Origin: an uncultured Bacilli bacterium
Lineage (GTDB): Bacteria; Bacillota_I; Bacilli_A; RFN20; DUOF01
Direction of reading: 5' to 3'
Length of the DNA stretch: 16,549 bases
Assembly: GCA_934101685.1 (NCBI GenBank)
Contig: CAKORZ010000027.1
Span: 1 to 16,549 of the forward strand
Position numbers and translations under genes: made by a program. Below are positions 1 to 7,309 of the stretch, piece after piece (position 1 is the first letter of the stretch; each line of letters opens with the position of its first letter). The notes under the pieces are model-generated. The model did not search any database. It was not told the origin of the DNA and saw only the letters and a list, made by a program, of their open reading frames with translations.

Positions 1-768
1 TCTAAGCATTTTTCTATTAGTATGACTATATGCTCCTACTACATCTATAATAGTGCAGCCATGGTGAGACACTTTCATTAACTCATCTGATAATTTTTCT
101 GCTTCTGTAGTAACTATTTCAAGCAATACTTTCTTTTGCCCTATATATAAATTATTAACAACTAATGAGTTTATAAAGAAATAAATAACTGTATACACTA
201 AAGTATCAAAATCTTTAAAAACAATACCACCTACTACTAATATTGAAGCATTCATAAAGAAGTTGCATGTTCCTATACCCTTGCCCTTATTTCTAGCTAG
301 ATACATTGCTATAATATCTGTTCCACCATTAGAAAAATTATTTGCATATGCAAGTGCACATGATATACCAGTAAGTAATCCTGCTAGTATTGATGAAGTA
401 AGTAAATCTAATGTATTAAATTGTAAAGTTTCGAATAATGAAGCTGGTATTATTGATACAAATAAAGATACTAAAGCAACATTTGCTATAGAAAAGAATA
501 TAAATTTCTTTCCTATTCTTTTAAAACCAAAAATAAAAATTGGAAGGTTAAAAATTGCATAGAAAATACTATATAAAATAGATTCCATAGTCTCTTTATT
601 TATAACTATTGATATAGTTCTTGATACTAAAACAGTGACACCTGACACTCCTCCTGCTAAAAACTTATTAGGTTGTACTATTAACTTTATAGCAATTGCA
701 TATAGTAATGCGCATACAATTACCATTAAAGATCTTTTTAATATTTTTTTTAGTTCTTTATTTTTCAT
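1..768 (-). CDS. YitT family membrane protein (3' end cut by window edge)
   Basis: This is a partial gene: 256 codons are visible from ATG at 768 and the frame is still open at base 1. The N-terminal part has several hydrophobic segments (about residues 13-32, 64-82, 88-113, 122-143, 171-183 and 190-206). It carries the YitT-family hallmarks FLAGGVSG (37-44) and NGGTDIIAMYLARNKG (147-162). From about residue 212 it enters a soluble region with VLLEIVT and HHGCTIIDVVGAYS, typical of the C-terminal DUF2179 domain. YitT proteins are inner-membrane proteins without an agreed function. The start lies 5 nt after the CorC-like gene stop, and its GGAG ribosome site overlaps the last codon of that gene, so the two are co-transcribed and probably translationally coupled. 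Confidence 0.9.
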   Translation of the reverse strand, partial: MKNKELKKILKRSLMVIVCALLYAIAIKLIVQPNKFLAGGVSGVTVLVSRTISIVINKETMESILYSIFYAIFNLPIFIFGFKRIGKKFIFFSIANVALVSLFVSIIPASLFETLQFNTLDLLTSSILAGLLTGISCALAYANNFSNGGTDIIAMYLARNKGKGIGTCNFFMNASILVVGGIVFKDFDTLVYTVIYFFINSLVVNNLYIGQKKVLLEIVTTEAEKLSDELMKVSHHGCTIIDVVGAYSHTNRKMLR

Positions 769-773
769 TATAT

Positions 774-2051
774 TTACTCCTCATCATAGTCTGTTAACAC
801 TTCTATTTCTACTAAATTAACATTATCATCTTCTACTTCTAATATAGTTATTTTCAAATTGTCATAATATAATTCAACATTTTTATTAACTTTAACAACT
901 ACTTCTTTTATCCACTCATTTACATTTTTAGCCTTAGTATGTGGGTAATCTGTATCTGTTAAATAGTTATCAAATAAATCATTTAATGTTACTTTACCAT
1001 TTACTTGATATAAATGATTTCCTATTTCAAACACACTAGATGGTGAATCATCATATTCATCATATATTTCTCCAACTAATTCTTCTAAAATATCCTCTAA
1101 TGTTATAATTCCTAAGAAATTTTTTTCTTTAATATTATCTACTACTACAGCTAAATGTGACTTATTCTTTTGTATTATTTCTAAAGCATAAGGAATAAGT
1201 CGTCTATGAGACACATATATAGCATCTCCCATTAATTCTCTAGCACTTTTTTTAGTATTTCCTGCATAACAAGCATATACATCTTTTTGATTGATAACGC
1301 CTATTATTTTGTCCGTTTCTTTATCATAAACTGGTGCTCTAGAAAATTGATGATACTCAAAGAAATCTGCTACCTTTTCAAAATCATCTTCTATATTAAC
1401 ACACATTACATTTTCTCTAGGAGTCATAACTTGTCTAACACTAATACTATCAAAATTAATAGCACTTTGTATTAATTCACTTTCTTGATGCTCTAATACT
1501 CCTTCTTTTTCTATCTTTTCAACAATATCAATTAGTTCATCTTCTGTTGCTGTTACCTTTTCTTCCTCATCAACTAAATCATTTACTTTTTCATTTAATT
1601 TTCCAAATAATATTGTAATAGGGGTTAAAATAAATACTAATACAGTCATAGGGCCTGCTGCAAACATTGCAAACTTTTCTGGCCATGTTCTTGCAAGTGT
1701 TTTAGGAGTTATTTCTCCAAAAATAATTACTAACACAGACATTAAAATAGTTGCTATAAGTACTCCTGATTCTCCCATATTATAAATAGTAGAAAATAAA
1801 TAAGTAGCAAGCGAAGCACTAGTTAAGTTAACAATATTATTACCAACTAATACAGTACTTAAAAACATTGCATAGTTTTCACTTAATTTAACAACTTTCT
1901 TTGCTTTTTTTGAAACATTCTTTTTAGAAGATCTAGCATATTGCTTCATCCTAATAATATTAACGCTTGAAAAAGCTGTTTCAGTTGCTGAAAAAAATCC
2001 TGAAAGGATAAGTAAAATTCCAAGTACTATAATTGTGATAATCGGTCCCAT
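774..2051 (-). CDS. CNNM/CorC (HlyC) family membrane protein with CBS pair
   Basis: This 425-residue protein has the full domain order of the hemolysin-C/CorC family. A DUF21 (CNNM) membrane domain covers residues 1-185, with the signatures SGFFSATETAFSS (17-29) and GEITPKTLAR (112-121). A CBS pair follows at about 205-265 and 270-330 (RQVMTPRENV, FSRAPVYD, GIITLEDILEELVGEI), and a CorC_HlyC domain ends the protein (about 340-420). Members are linked to divalent cation (Mg2+/Co2+) transport or tolerance, so a role in metal homeostasis at the membrane is inferred. An in-frame start 14 codons upstream (2093) exists, but ATG at 2051 is preferred: GAGGTG sits at 2062-2067, and the protein then begins directly with the first hydrophobic helix. 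It is the first gene of an operon with the YitT gene. Confidence 0.93.
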   Translation of the reverse strand: MGPIITIIVLGILLILSGFFSATETAFSSVNIIRMKQYARSSKKNVSKKAKKVVKLSENYAMFLSTVLVGNNIVNLTSASLATYLFSTIYNMGESGVLIATILMSVLVIIFGEITPKTLARTWPEKFAMFAAGPMTVLVFILTPITILFGKLNEKVNDLVDEEEKVTATEDELIDIVEKIEKEGVLEHQESELIQSAINFDSISVRQVMTPRENVMCVNIEDDFEKVADFFEYHQFSRAPVYDKETDKIIGVINQKDVYACYAGNTKKSARELMGDAIYVSHRRLIPYALEIIQKNKSHLAVVVDNIKEKNFLGIITLEDILEELVGEIYDEYDDSPSSVFEIGNHLYQVNGKVTLNDLFDNYLTDTDYPHTKAKNVNEWIKEVVVKVNKNVELYYDNLKITILEVEDDNVNLVEIEVLTDYDEE

Positions 2052-2075
2052 TTGATATATACACCTCGTATTATT

Positions 2076-2104
2076 ATTATACATATTTAACATTTTATTT
2101 TCTA
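2076..2104 (-). promoter_or_regulatory. Candidate promoter of the CorC-like/YitT operon
   Basis: On the minus strand a perfect TATAAT lies at 2081-2076, with a weak -35 (TAGAAA, 2104-2099) 17 nt upstream. Transcription would start just ahead of the GAGGTG ribosome site. The -10 is clear; the -35 is poor. Confidence 0.45.
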
Positions 2105-2107
2105 TGT

Positions 2108-2137
2108 TTAAAAAGTCTTTTTTTAGTTAACTATAAT
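2108..2137 (+). promoter_or_regulatory. Candidate promoter of the DUF3892-like gene
   Basis: TATAAT at 2132-2137, with a weak TTAAAA (2108-2113) 18 nt upstream, faces the plus-strand genes. The predicted start of transcription falls inside or next to the AGGTG ribosome site, so the transcript would be almost leaderless or the real promoter lies elsewhere. It is divergent from the CorC-like promoter and shares the same short interval with it. Confidence 0.3.
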
Positions 2138-2151
2138 AGTAGGTGAAAATA

Positions 2152-2376
2152 ATGAATAAAGAAAGAATAGTTGGAATAAAAAAAGATAATTTAGATAGAA
2201 TAGTAGAATTTAAAACTAATGTAGGAAAGATCTATAATTATGAAATGGCTAAAGAAGCTATTACTAATGGAATTATAACTGATGCACACTTAAAAAAAGG
2301 AAAAGATTCCCTAACTTATATCGTGGATAATACTCAAAGTATTAAACATTCGTTTGAAAATGCACAAGAATTTTAA
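2152..2376 (+). CDS. Small DUF3892-like protein
   Basis: This 74-residue soluble protein begins MNKERIVGIKKDN. The pattern of a short strand, a turn, 'G-x-I/V-Y-N-Y-E-M-A-K-E-A-I', then 'N-G-I-I-T-D-A' and a final hydrophobic strand (LTYIVDN) resembles the DUF3892 family. In that family small proteins read roughly 'G.I....G....s..eai..I..G.I'. The function of that family is unknown. An upstream in-frame GTG at 2143 overlaps the AGGTG ribosome site (2141-2145), so ATG at 2152 is the better start. It is the first of three plus-strand genes, separated from the next by 70 nt. The family assignment is from pattern memory and needs a profile search. Confidence 0.7.
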   Translation: MNKERIVGIKKDNLDRIVEFKTNVGKIYNYEMAKEAITNGIITDAHLKKGKDSLTYIVDNTQSIKHSFENAQEF

Positions 2377-2390
2377 TGGAAGTGTTGAAT

Positions 2391-2427
2391 TTATGTTTTA
2401 ACTTATGTTAACATTATTATGTTAAAC
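2391..2427 (+). repeat. Three direct repeats of TTATGTT(T)AAC, containing a 7-4-7 palindrome
   Basis: Between two plus-strand genes the unit TTATGTT(T)AAC occurs at 2391-2402, 2403-2412 and 2417-2427, with small variations. TTAACAT (2408-2414) and ATGTTAA (2419-2425) form an inverted repeat around TATT. No T-run follows, so it is not an intrinsic terminator. It could be an operator or the promoter region of the thioredoxin-like gene, but no convincing -35/-10 pair is visible. Confidence 0.35.
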
Positions 2428-2446
2428 GAATAAGGAGAAATGTTGC

Positions 2447-3082
2447 GTGAAGAAATTTTTTGTTGCTATAGGAAACTTTTTTAAGAAAATAGGATTATTT
2501 ATTTGGAAGTATTTAAAGATTGCTTTTAACTATGTAAAAGAAAATGCTTGGTTACAACCAATTGTATTAGTTGTTTTAATCTTTGGATTAGTATTTGGTA
2601 TACAAGGTGTTGTTAATGCTGTAGATAAAGCTAAAGAAAATAGTAGTTCTGAAACATCTAGTGAAAAAGATGTATTTACTAAAATTACTTATGGTGAAGT
2701 TAAATCAAAACTAGATAATGGTGATGACTTTATTCTATTTATAGGATCTCACAACTGTGTTCACTGTACTCAATTTAAAAAAGTTGTAAATAAGTATGTA
2801 TCTTCTACTAATAATATGATTTATTATGTTGATATAGATGATACTAGTGATACTACTAGAGATGTAAAATATCTACTTGAATGGAAAGAATACTTAGATG
2901 AAATTGATACAAGAGATTATGCTAATCAAGATTCATTAAGCACTCCTACTACTGTAGTAGTTAGAAATGGTAAATTCGCAGACGCTAAATCTGGTGCTCT
3001 TGGACTTGAAGGTGGAGATGAATACTTAAATTTCACAAAATTTGTTGAAGGCGAATATATAGGTAAAATAGAATCTAATTAA
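2447..3082 (+). CDS. Membrane-anchored thioredoxin-like protein
   Basis: The 211-residue protein has a basic, amphipathic N-terminus (1-35), one transmembrane helix (about 37-57), a Ser/Glu-rich linker (64-75) and a thioredoxin-fold domain. The redox motif is C-V-H-C (C104-C107) after the strand FILFIGSH. A cis-proline site (STPTTVVV, P167) precedes the last strands. With the N-terminus inside, the domain would lie outside the membrane, suggesting a thiol-disulfide role on envelope proteins or peroxide/bacteriocin-type chemistry; the exact partner is unknown. Translation starts at GTG 2447, supported by AGGAGA at 2433-2438. An ATG at 2440 is in another frame. The DUF1653 gene follows after 29 nt, probably in the same transcript. 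Confidence 0.85.
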   Translation: MKKFFVAIGNFFKKIGLFIWKYLKIAFNYVKENAWLQPIVLVVLIFGLVFGIQGVVNAVDKAKENSSSETSSEKDVFTKITYGEVKSKLDNGDDFILFIGSHNCVHCTQFKKVVNKYVSSTNNMIYYVDIDDTSDTTRDVKYLLEWKEYLDEIDTRDYANQDSLSTPTTVVVRNGKFADAKSGALGLEGGDEYLNFTKFVEGEYIGKIESN

Positions 3083-3111
3083 TCTTAATAAACTTTAAAA
3101 GGAAGATAAAA

Positions 3112-3369
3112 ATGGAAAACAAATTAGTAATAAAAGGTGTTTATAAACATTTTAAAGGAAATTATTATTTGGTTGAGGATGTTGCTACTCATAGTGAAGA
3201 TAAAAGTAAATATGTAGTATATAGAGCATTATATGATGATAATGGCTTATACATTAGACCTCTTGATATGTTCTTATCTAAAGTAGATAAAGAAAAATAT
3301 CCTAATGTAAAACAAACTTATCGTTTTGAACTTCAAAATATAGAAAAAGTAGATAATTCAAAAAAGTAA
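3112..3369 (+). CDS. DUF1653 domain protein
   Basis: This 85-residue protein is a near-complete match to the DUF1653 pattern: 'G-V-Y-K-H-F-K-G-N-Y-Y-L-V-E-D-V-A-T-H-S-E', 'YVVYRALYDDNGLYIRP' and 'DMFLSKV' in order, finishing with a 'YRFEL' strand. The family is a small beta-barrel-like fold with no settled biochemical role. The AGGAAG ribosome site lies at 3100-3105. The gene ends at the convergent junction with the phosphotransferase gene; the two stop codons are directly adjacent (3367-3369 and 3370-3372). Confidence 0.9.
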   Translation: MENKLVIKGVYKHFKGNYYLVEDVATHSEDKSKYVVYRALYDDNGLYIRPLDMFLSKVDKEKYPNVKQTYRFELQNIEKVDNSKK

Positions 3370-3391
3370 CTAAATTAAATAGTTACTTTTT
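3361..3391. terminator. Bidirectional intrinsic terminator between convergent operons
   Basis: The left arm at 3361-3372 (AAAAAGTAACTA) pairs with 3380-3391 (TAGTTACTTTTT), giving a 12-bp stem with a 7-nt loop and an A-run/T-run on either side, so it can work on both strands. The left arm contains both stop codons, and the whole hairpin lies in the last codons of the minus-strand gene. Confidence 0.85.
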
Positions 3392-4209
3392 TTATTCTCT
3401 AAATATTTCCAATAGTTCATATAAATATCAATATCTTCTTTATGGTACTTTAGACATCTTGATATTCTAGAATATAATACAATAATTAGCATTGCATATA
3501 TCTTTTTACTATCTTCATTTAAGATATCATCTAATCTTTCTAAAGTAATATTTTTTAAGATGTCTACATTACTAACAAAAGCAAATAATATATCATATAA
3601 TGGATCCCCTAATACTGGTTCAGGATCTATAATACCCACTAATTTATTATTTCTTTCTATAAAATTATGTGTACCAAAATCGCCATGTAATAACTTTTTC
3701 TTAAAAGGATATCTTTTTAATTTATTAACGCATTCAATTACAAGATTGTTATTTGAAATATAATCCTTAGTATTTTTGCTACTGCTATTTACTTCATCTA
3801 ACAAGAACTTACTCCAACTATCTACCTGATCTTCAAAATAGCCATAACTTCCTTCGTTATATTCTTTATAACTATTTACAAATCTCACTAATTTATTAAT
3901 TGTATCATCTACATTAATTACCCTTTTCATTGTATTTCCCTCAATAAAATCATATACAACATATTCATACTCAGAATCAACATAAATAATCTTTTGAAGT
4001 ATATCTTGTTTATTTAAGTTTAAAAATTCTACTTCACCTTTTAATAAAGTAGGATTGTTTTGTTTTATTAGATATTTGTTATTTAATAAGATAACCCTAC
4101 TACAAGCACCATCATTAAAATATTTGTGATTTTCATAGTTTATATTTAATGTTTTAATTACATCATTTATTATTCTTTCATCATTTTTAAAATTCATTTC
4201 ATTAATCAC
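3370..4209 (-). CDS. APH/choline-kinase family phosphotransferase
   Basis: The 279-residue protein has the aminoglycoside-phosphotransferase/choline-kinase fold. It shows an N-lobe lysine in YLIKQ (K49), the hinge-like segment VVYDFIEG (84-91), the catalytic loop HGDFGTHN (H175, D177, N182) and the metal-binding IIDPEPVLGDPLYD (D195). The substrate cannot be deduced; related enzymes phosphorylate small sugars, choline, thiamine or antibiotics. The GTG start at 4209 overlaps the rpe stop by 4 nt (GTGA). ATG at 4197 is an alternative, and neither has a strong ribosome site, so reinitiation after rpe is likely. It occupies the last position of the rlmN-rpe operon, where many Firmicutes carry thiamine pyrophosphokinase (thiN). 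Resistance should not be assumed from the fold. Confidence 0.85.
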   Translation of the reverse strand: MINEMNFKNDERIINDVIKTLNINYENHKYFNDGACSRVILLNNKYLIKQNNPTLLKGEVEFLNLNKQDILQKIIYVDSEYEYVVYDFIEGNTMKRVINVDDTINKLVRFVNSYKEYNEGSYGYFEDQVDSWSKFLLDEVNSSSKNTKDYISNNNLVIECVNKLKRYPFKKKLLHGDFGTHNFIERNNKLVGIIDPEPVLGDPLYDILFAFVSNVDILKNITLERLDDILNEDSKKIYAMLIIVLYSRISRCLKYHKEDIDIYMNYWKYLENKKSNYLI

Positions 4210-4838
4210 ATCAATTCTTTTATTTTATCATCATTAATTATCTCTTTAGTTAAATATGAGCCCACTACTATTACATCAGCACCCGCTTCTTTTACTAATT
4301 TACTAGTATCCTTATTTACTCCTCCATCAACAGAAATAAGATAATGATTATTCTTCTTATTTTCTTTTAACCATCTTATCTTATCTAAAGAACTATCCAT
4401 AAACTTTTGCCCACCTTTTCCAGGCTCTACTGACATAACTAAAACTAAATCTATTAAAGGCAAATATTCTTTTAATACTCTAACATCAGTATTAGGCTTA
4501 ACACTAATTCCTACTTTCATATTATTTTTTTTAATTTCTTTAATAGTTTCTAAAACATTAGTAACGCTTTCATAATGAAATGTAATTTGATCTGCACCTG
4601 CTTCTTTATACTCTTTTAAATATTTAGTAGGCTCATATGTCATTAAATGAACATCTTTAAATAAGTTACAATATTTACTAACTTCTTCTACTACTTCATA
4701 TTTAAATGTTTCATTTTCTACAAATTTACCATCCATTACGTCAAAATGAATCCAATTGCTGTTATTAGTCATAAATCTTTCAATTTGAGCTTTTCTATCT
4801 TTTTTTTCAATATTTAATATAGAAAGAGAAATAATCAT
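4206..4838 (-). CDS. rpe: Ribulose-phosphate 3-epimerase
   Basis: Rpe interconverts ribulose 5-phosphate and xylulose 5-phosphate in the pentose phosphate pathway. The 210-residue length and the TIM-barrel motifs fit the family: SIL near the N-terminus (S6), WIHFDVMDGKF (H31, D33), DVHLM (H64), AGAD-QITFHYE (80-90), LVLVMSVEPGKGGQKF (131-146) and the catalytic ISVDGGVN (D171) with the phosphate-binding IVVGS. The usual 'APSIL' start is here ISLSIL, a small deviation. The ATG overlaps the rsgA stop by 4 nt, and the gene ends in TGA overlapping the next start. Confidence 0.96.
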   Translation of the reverse strand: MIISLSILNIEKKDRKAQIERFMTNNSNWIHFDVMDGKFVENETFKYEVVEEVSKYCNLFKDVHLMTYEPTKYLKEYKEAGADQITFHYESVTNVLETIKEIKKNNMKVGISVKPNTDVRVLKEYLPLIDLVLVMSVEPGKGGQKFMDSSLDKIRWLKENKKNNHYLISVDGGVNKDTSKLVKEAGADVIVVGSYLTKEIINDDKIKELM

Positions 4839-5710
4839 TTTTTATACGCATCCTTTCTTCTTTTAGCAGTCTCTAATAATTTTAAATAATTCTCATAACT
4901 TTCTTTTAAAATTATATTTTCATCTACTAAAGCCTTAATTTTGCATCCTGGTTCTGATTCATGTAAACATCCTCTATATTTGCAATTTAAGCCTTCTTTA
5001 AAACCTGGAAAAGTATATGATAATCTTTCTGCATCTATATCTAACTCCATAGAAGAAAAACCAGGAGTATCCGCAACTAATCCTCCCCCAACACTAAAGA
5101 ACTCTACTTCTCTAGTTGTGTGTTTTCCTCTTCCTAAACTAGATGAATAATCACCAGTTTTTAATAATAATTCTTTATTTAATGAATTTAATAAAGTAGA
5201 TTTACCTGCTCCACTTTGACCTGTAACAATACTTAATTTATCCTTAAATATTTTTTCTAGCTCTTTATCATTTTCATTACCTAAACTATTTCCAACATAT
5301 ACTTCAATTCCAATACTTTTATAATAATTAAAGTATTTTTCAAACTTACTTAAATCTTTAACTTTATCTTTTTTAGAAAAATAAATAATAGGCTTTATTT
5401 CATTATCAAGCACTTGTACAAGCAACTTGTCTAATAATAAAGAGGAAAAATCAGGCTCTACTAAAGAGGTTACAATTATTACTTGATCAATATTTGCAAC
5501 TGGTGGTCTAATAAGTCTATTTTTTCTTTCTTCTATACTTTTAATATATCCTTCATTAACATTTGTTACTTCATAGTTAACATAGTCTCCTGCTATTGGA
5601 ATCTTTTTATAATCCCTTAATTTCCCAGAAGCAGTAGTTTTTACTACATTATTCCCATCAAGGACATAGAAAAGTCCTCCTACAACTCTTGTAATGATTC
5701 CCTTAGGCAT
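4835..5710 (-). CDS. rsgA: Small ribosomal subunit biogenesis GTPase RsgA
   Basis: RsgA is a circularly permuted GTPase that tests late 30S subunits. The 291-residue protein has an N-terminal OB-fold (about 1-68) and then G motifs in the permuted order: a G4-like SKKD (112-115), G1 GQSGAGKS (164-171), a G2 region GRGKHTTRE (194-201) and G3 DTPG (214-217). The zinc site C243, C248, H250, C256 (CKYRGCLHESEPGC) lies in the C-terminal helical domain. G4 is normally N/T-K-x-D; serine here is a mild variant. ATG at 5710 is chosen over a longer frame from 5761 because AAAAGGAA precedes it and the OB-fold starts directly. It overlaps the prkC 3' end by 8 nt. Confidence 0.96.
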   Translation of the reverse strand: MPKGIITRVVGGLFYVLDGNNVVKTTASGKLRDYKKIPIAGDYVNYEVTNVNEGYIKSIEERKNRLIRPPVANIDQVIIVTSLVEPDFSSLLLDKLLVQVLDNEIKPIIYFSKKDKVKDLSKFEKYFNYYKSIGIEVYVGNSLGNENDKELEKIFKDKLSIVTGQSGAGKSTLLNSLNKELLLKTGDYSSSLGRGKHTTREVEFFSVGGGLVADTPGFSSMELDIDAERLSYTFPGFKEGLNCKYRGCLHESEPGCKIKALVDENIILKESYENYLKLLETAKRRKDAYKK

Positions 5711-6581
5711 CTTTTTTATTCCTTTTAAATAATCTAGCAAATAAACTTGGTCTAGCTGCATCTACTCCCATTACAGCTTGTAAATCATGTTTAAAAGCTT
5801 TCATACTTTGATATCTATTATCTGGATTTTTAGCACATGCTTTATTAATAATTTTTTCTATTTTAGGACTTACATCACTTCTAATTTTATGAATACTAGG
5901 CAATGGTTCTTCAATTTGTTTCATAGCAATATTAACAGGACTACTGTCAGTAAATGGTTGTTTACCTGCTAATAATTCAAAGAAAGTAATACCTAAAGCA
6001 TAAATATCTGATCTAGGACTAGCACCTTTACCTTTTAACATTTCTGGAGCCATATAGTGAACACTACCAACCACCATATCTTTTTGTGTAATATTAGGGG
6101 CATCACTAATTGTAGCAATACCAAAATCTAATAGTTTTACCCCACCGTCATATTGCATCATAACATTTTGAGGTTTAATATCACGGTGTATTACTCCATG
6201 TTCATGAGCGTGCATTAAAGCATCTGCTAGTTGATAAATAATATCACATGCTTCAAGTGGAGAAAAAGCTCCTCTAGTAATTAACAAATCTTTTAAAGAC
6301 TTACTTTCTACATATTCCATAACAATATAAGGTTTTCCCTTATATTCATCTATATCATATATTTCTACAATATTTGGATGTCTTAAAGATGCACATGCTC
6401 TTGCTTCTCTTTGAAATCTAGCAATATTTAATGGATCTTTAAATGTTTCTTCTTTCATTATCTTAACTGCTACTTGTTTTTTATTTATAGTATCTTCTGC
6501 TAGATAAACATAAGACATTCCACCCTCTTGTATAAGAGAAGTTATAAAGTATCTATTTTTTAAAACTTTACCTATCATCAT
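5703..6581 (-). CDS. prkC: Hanks-type Ser/Thr protein kinase, soluble, without PASTA domains
   Basis: The 292-residue protein is a complete Ser/Thr kinase catalytic domain. It shows a Gly-rich loop IQEGGMSYVY (17-26), AVKIM (K40), HRDIKPQN (132-139), DFG (152-154), an activation segment with NITQKDMVVGSVHYMAPE and a final RYQSMKAFKHDL. Only about 25 basic residues follow the domain. Classical PrkC/Stk1 continues with a membrane helix and extracellular PASTA repeats (about 600 residues or more), which are absent here. The stop lies inside rsgA, so no broken remnant remains. The start at 6581 follows GGAGGA by 6 nt and overlaps the stp stop (ATGA); ATG at 6587 is too close to the ribosome site. 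It is paired with its phosphatase stp, but its signal input must differ from muropeptide binding by PASTA. Confidence 0.94.
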   Translation of the reverse strand: MMIGKVLKNRYFITSLIQEGGMSYVYLAEDTINKKQVAVKIMKEETFKDPLNIARFQREARACASLRHPNIVEIYDIDEYKGKPYIVMEYVESKSLKDLLITRGAFSPLEACDIIYQLADALMHAHEHGVIHRDIKPQNVMMQYDGGVKLLDFGIATISDAPNITQKDMVVGSVHYMAPEMLKGKGASPRSDIYALGITFFELLAGKQPFTDSSPVNIAMKQIEEPLPSIHKIRSDVSPKIEKIINKACAKNPDNRYQSMKAFKHDLQAVMGVDAARPSLFARLFKRNKKDA

Positions 6582-7309
6582 AAACATTCCTCCAACAAAA
6601 TAACACTTATATTATCAAATCCACCATTATCATTAGCTTCATCTATTAATTTATTTACTTTATCTTTTATAGATATATCTTCATCTAGTATCTTTTTAAT
6701 TCTAGTTTCATCAACCATATTGTATAAACCATCAGAGCAAATAAGATAATTATCCTTTTGGTTAACTTCTTTAATTTGTACATCAAGCATATCATTAGGA
6801 GCACTTCCTACTGCGCATAATAACATACCTCTTCTAGGATGATTCTTAGCTTCTTTTTTATTTATATATCCAGCTTTATATAAAGCCTCTGCAAAAGTTT
6901 GATCTTCACTAACTTGAACAAGTTTTCTTTTACCATATGAATAAACTCTACTATCGCCAACACTTGCATACACCTTATAGTCTTTAGTTACTAAAAAGCT
7001 TATTACAGTAGTGCCCATTCCCTTTAATTTAGGATTTTTATTACCTGAAGATATTATTTCTTTATTTGCCTTTAAAACCATCTTATATAGCCATTCTTTT
7101 GCTTCTTCTATATTTGTATACTTGCTCTTATTAAATTCATTTTTAAAGGTATTAATGCACTTTTTACAAGCTATTGCTCCACCTGCATGTCCACCCATAC
7201 CATCACACAAAACAAATAAAGAATCACCATTTTCTTTAGTTAATCCTAAAACATCATCTTGATTATTATTTCTAGATAGCCCTTTATCAGTCATCAAAAA
7301 ACTATTCAC
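6578..7309 (-). CDS. stp: PP2C-type Ser/Thr protein phosphatase
   Basis: This is the phosphatase partner (Stp/PrpC) of the adjacent kinase. The 243 residues contain all the PP2C metal motifs: TDKGLSRNNNQDD (7-19), LCDGMGGHAGG (34-44), GMGTTV, SVGDSRVY, ICSDGLYNMV and GGFDNISVILL at the C-terminus. Two Mn2+/Mg2+ ions are expected from the family. The start is GTG at 7309, 9 nt after AGGAGG. With it, the distance to the TDxG motif equals that of characterised PrpC proteins; a longer open frame to 7354 runs into rlmN without support. It overlaps rlmN by 8 nt and prkC by 4 nt. Confidence 0.95.
   Translation of the reverse strand: MNSFLMTDKGLSRNNNQDDVLGLTKENGDSLFVLCDGMGGHAGGAIACKKCINTFKNEFNKSKYTNIEEAKEWLYKMVLKANKEIISSGNKNPKLKGMGTTVISFLVTKDYKVYASVGDSRVYSYGKRKLVQVSEDQTFAEALYKAGYINKKEAKNHPRRGMLLCAVGSAPNDMLDVQIKEVNQKDNYLICSDGLYNMVDETRIKKILDEDISIKDKVNKLIDEANDNGGFDNISVILLEECL

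Noticed and set aside
263..820. Two plus-strand open frames opposite the YitT gene
   Set aside because: The minus strand encodes a convincing YitT family protein through this region; the plus frames have no family features.
2377..2446. Riboswitch upstream of the thioredoxin-like gene
   Set aside because: The interval is too short and has no recognisable aptamer core or terminator/antiterminator pair.
3370..4209. Antibiotic resistance gene call for the APH-fold protein
   Set aside because: The fold is shared with many metabolic kinases, and the housekeeping operon context argues for a metabolic role; the substrate is not visible.
5703..6581. Frameshift that split off a PASTA region from the kinase
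   Set aside because: rsgA begins 8 nt before the kinase stop and is intact, leaving no space for a remnant.
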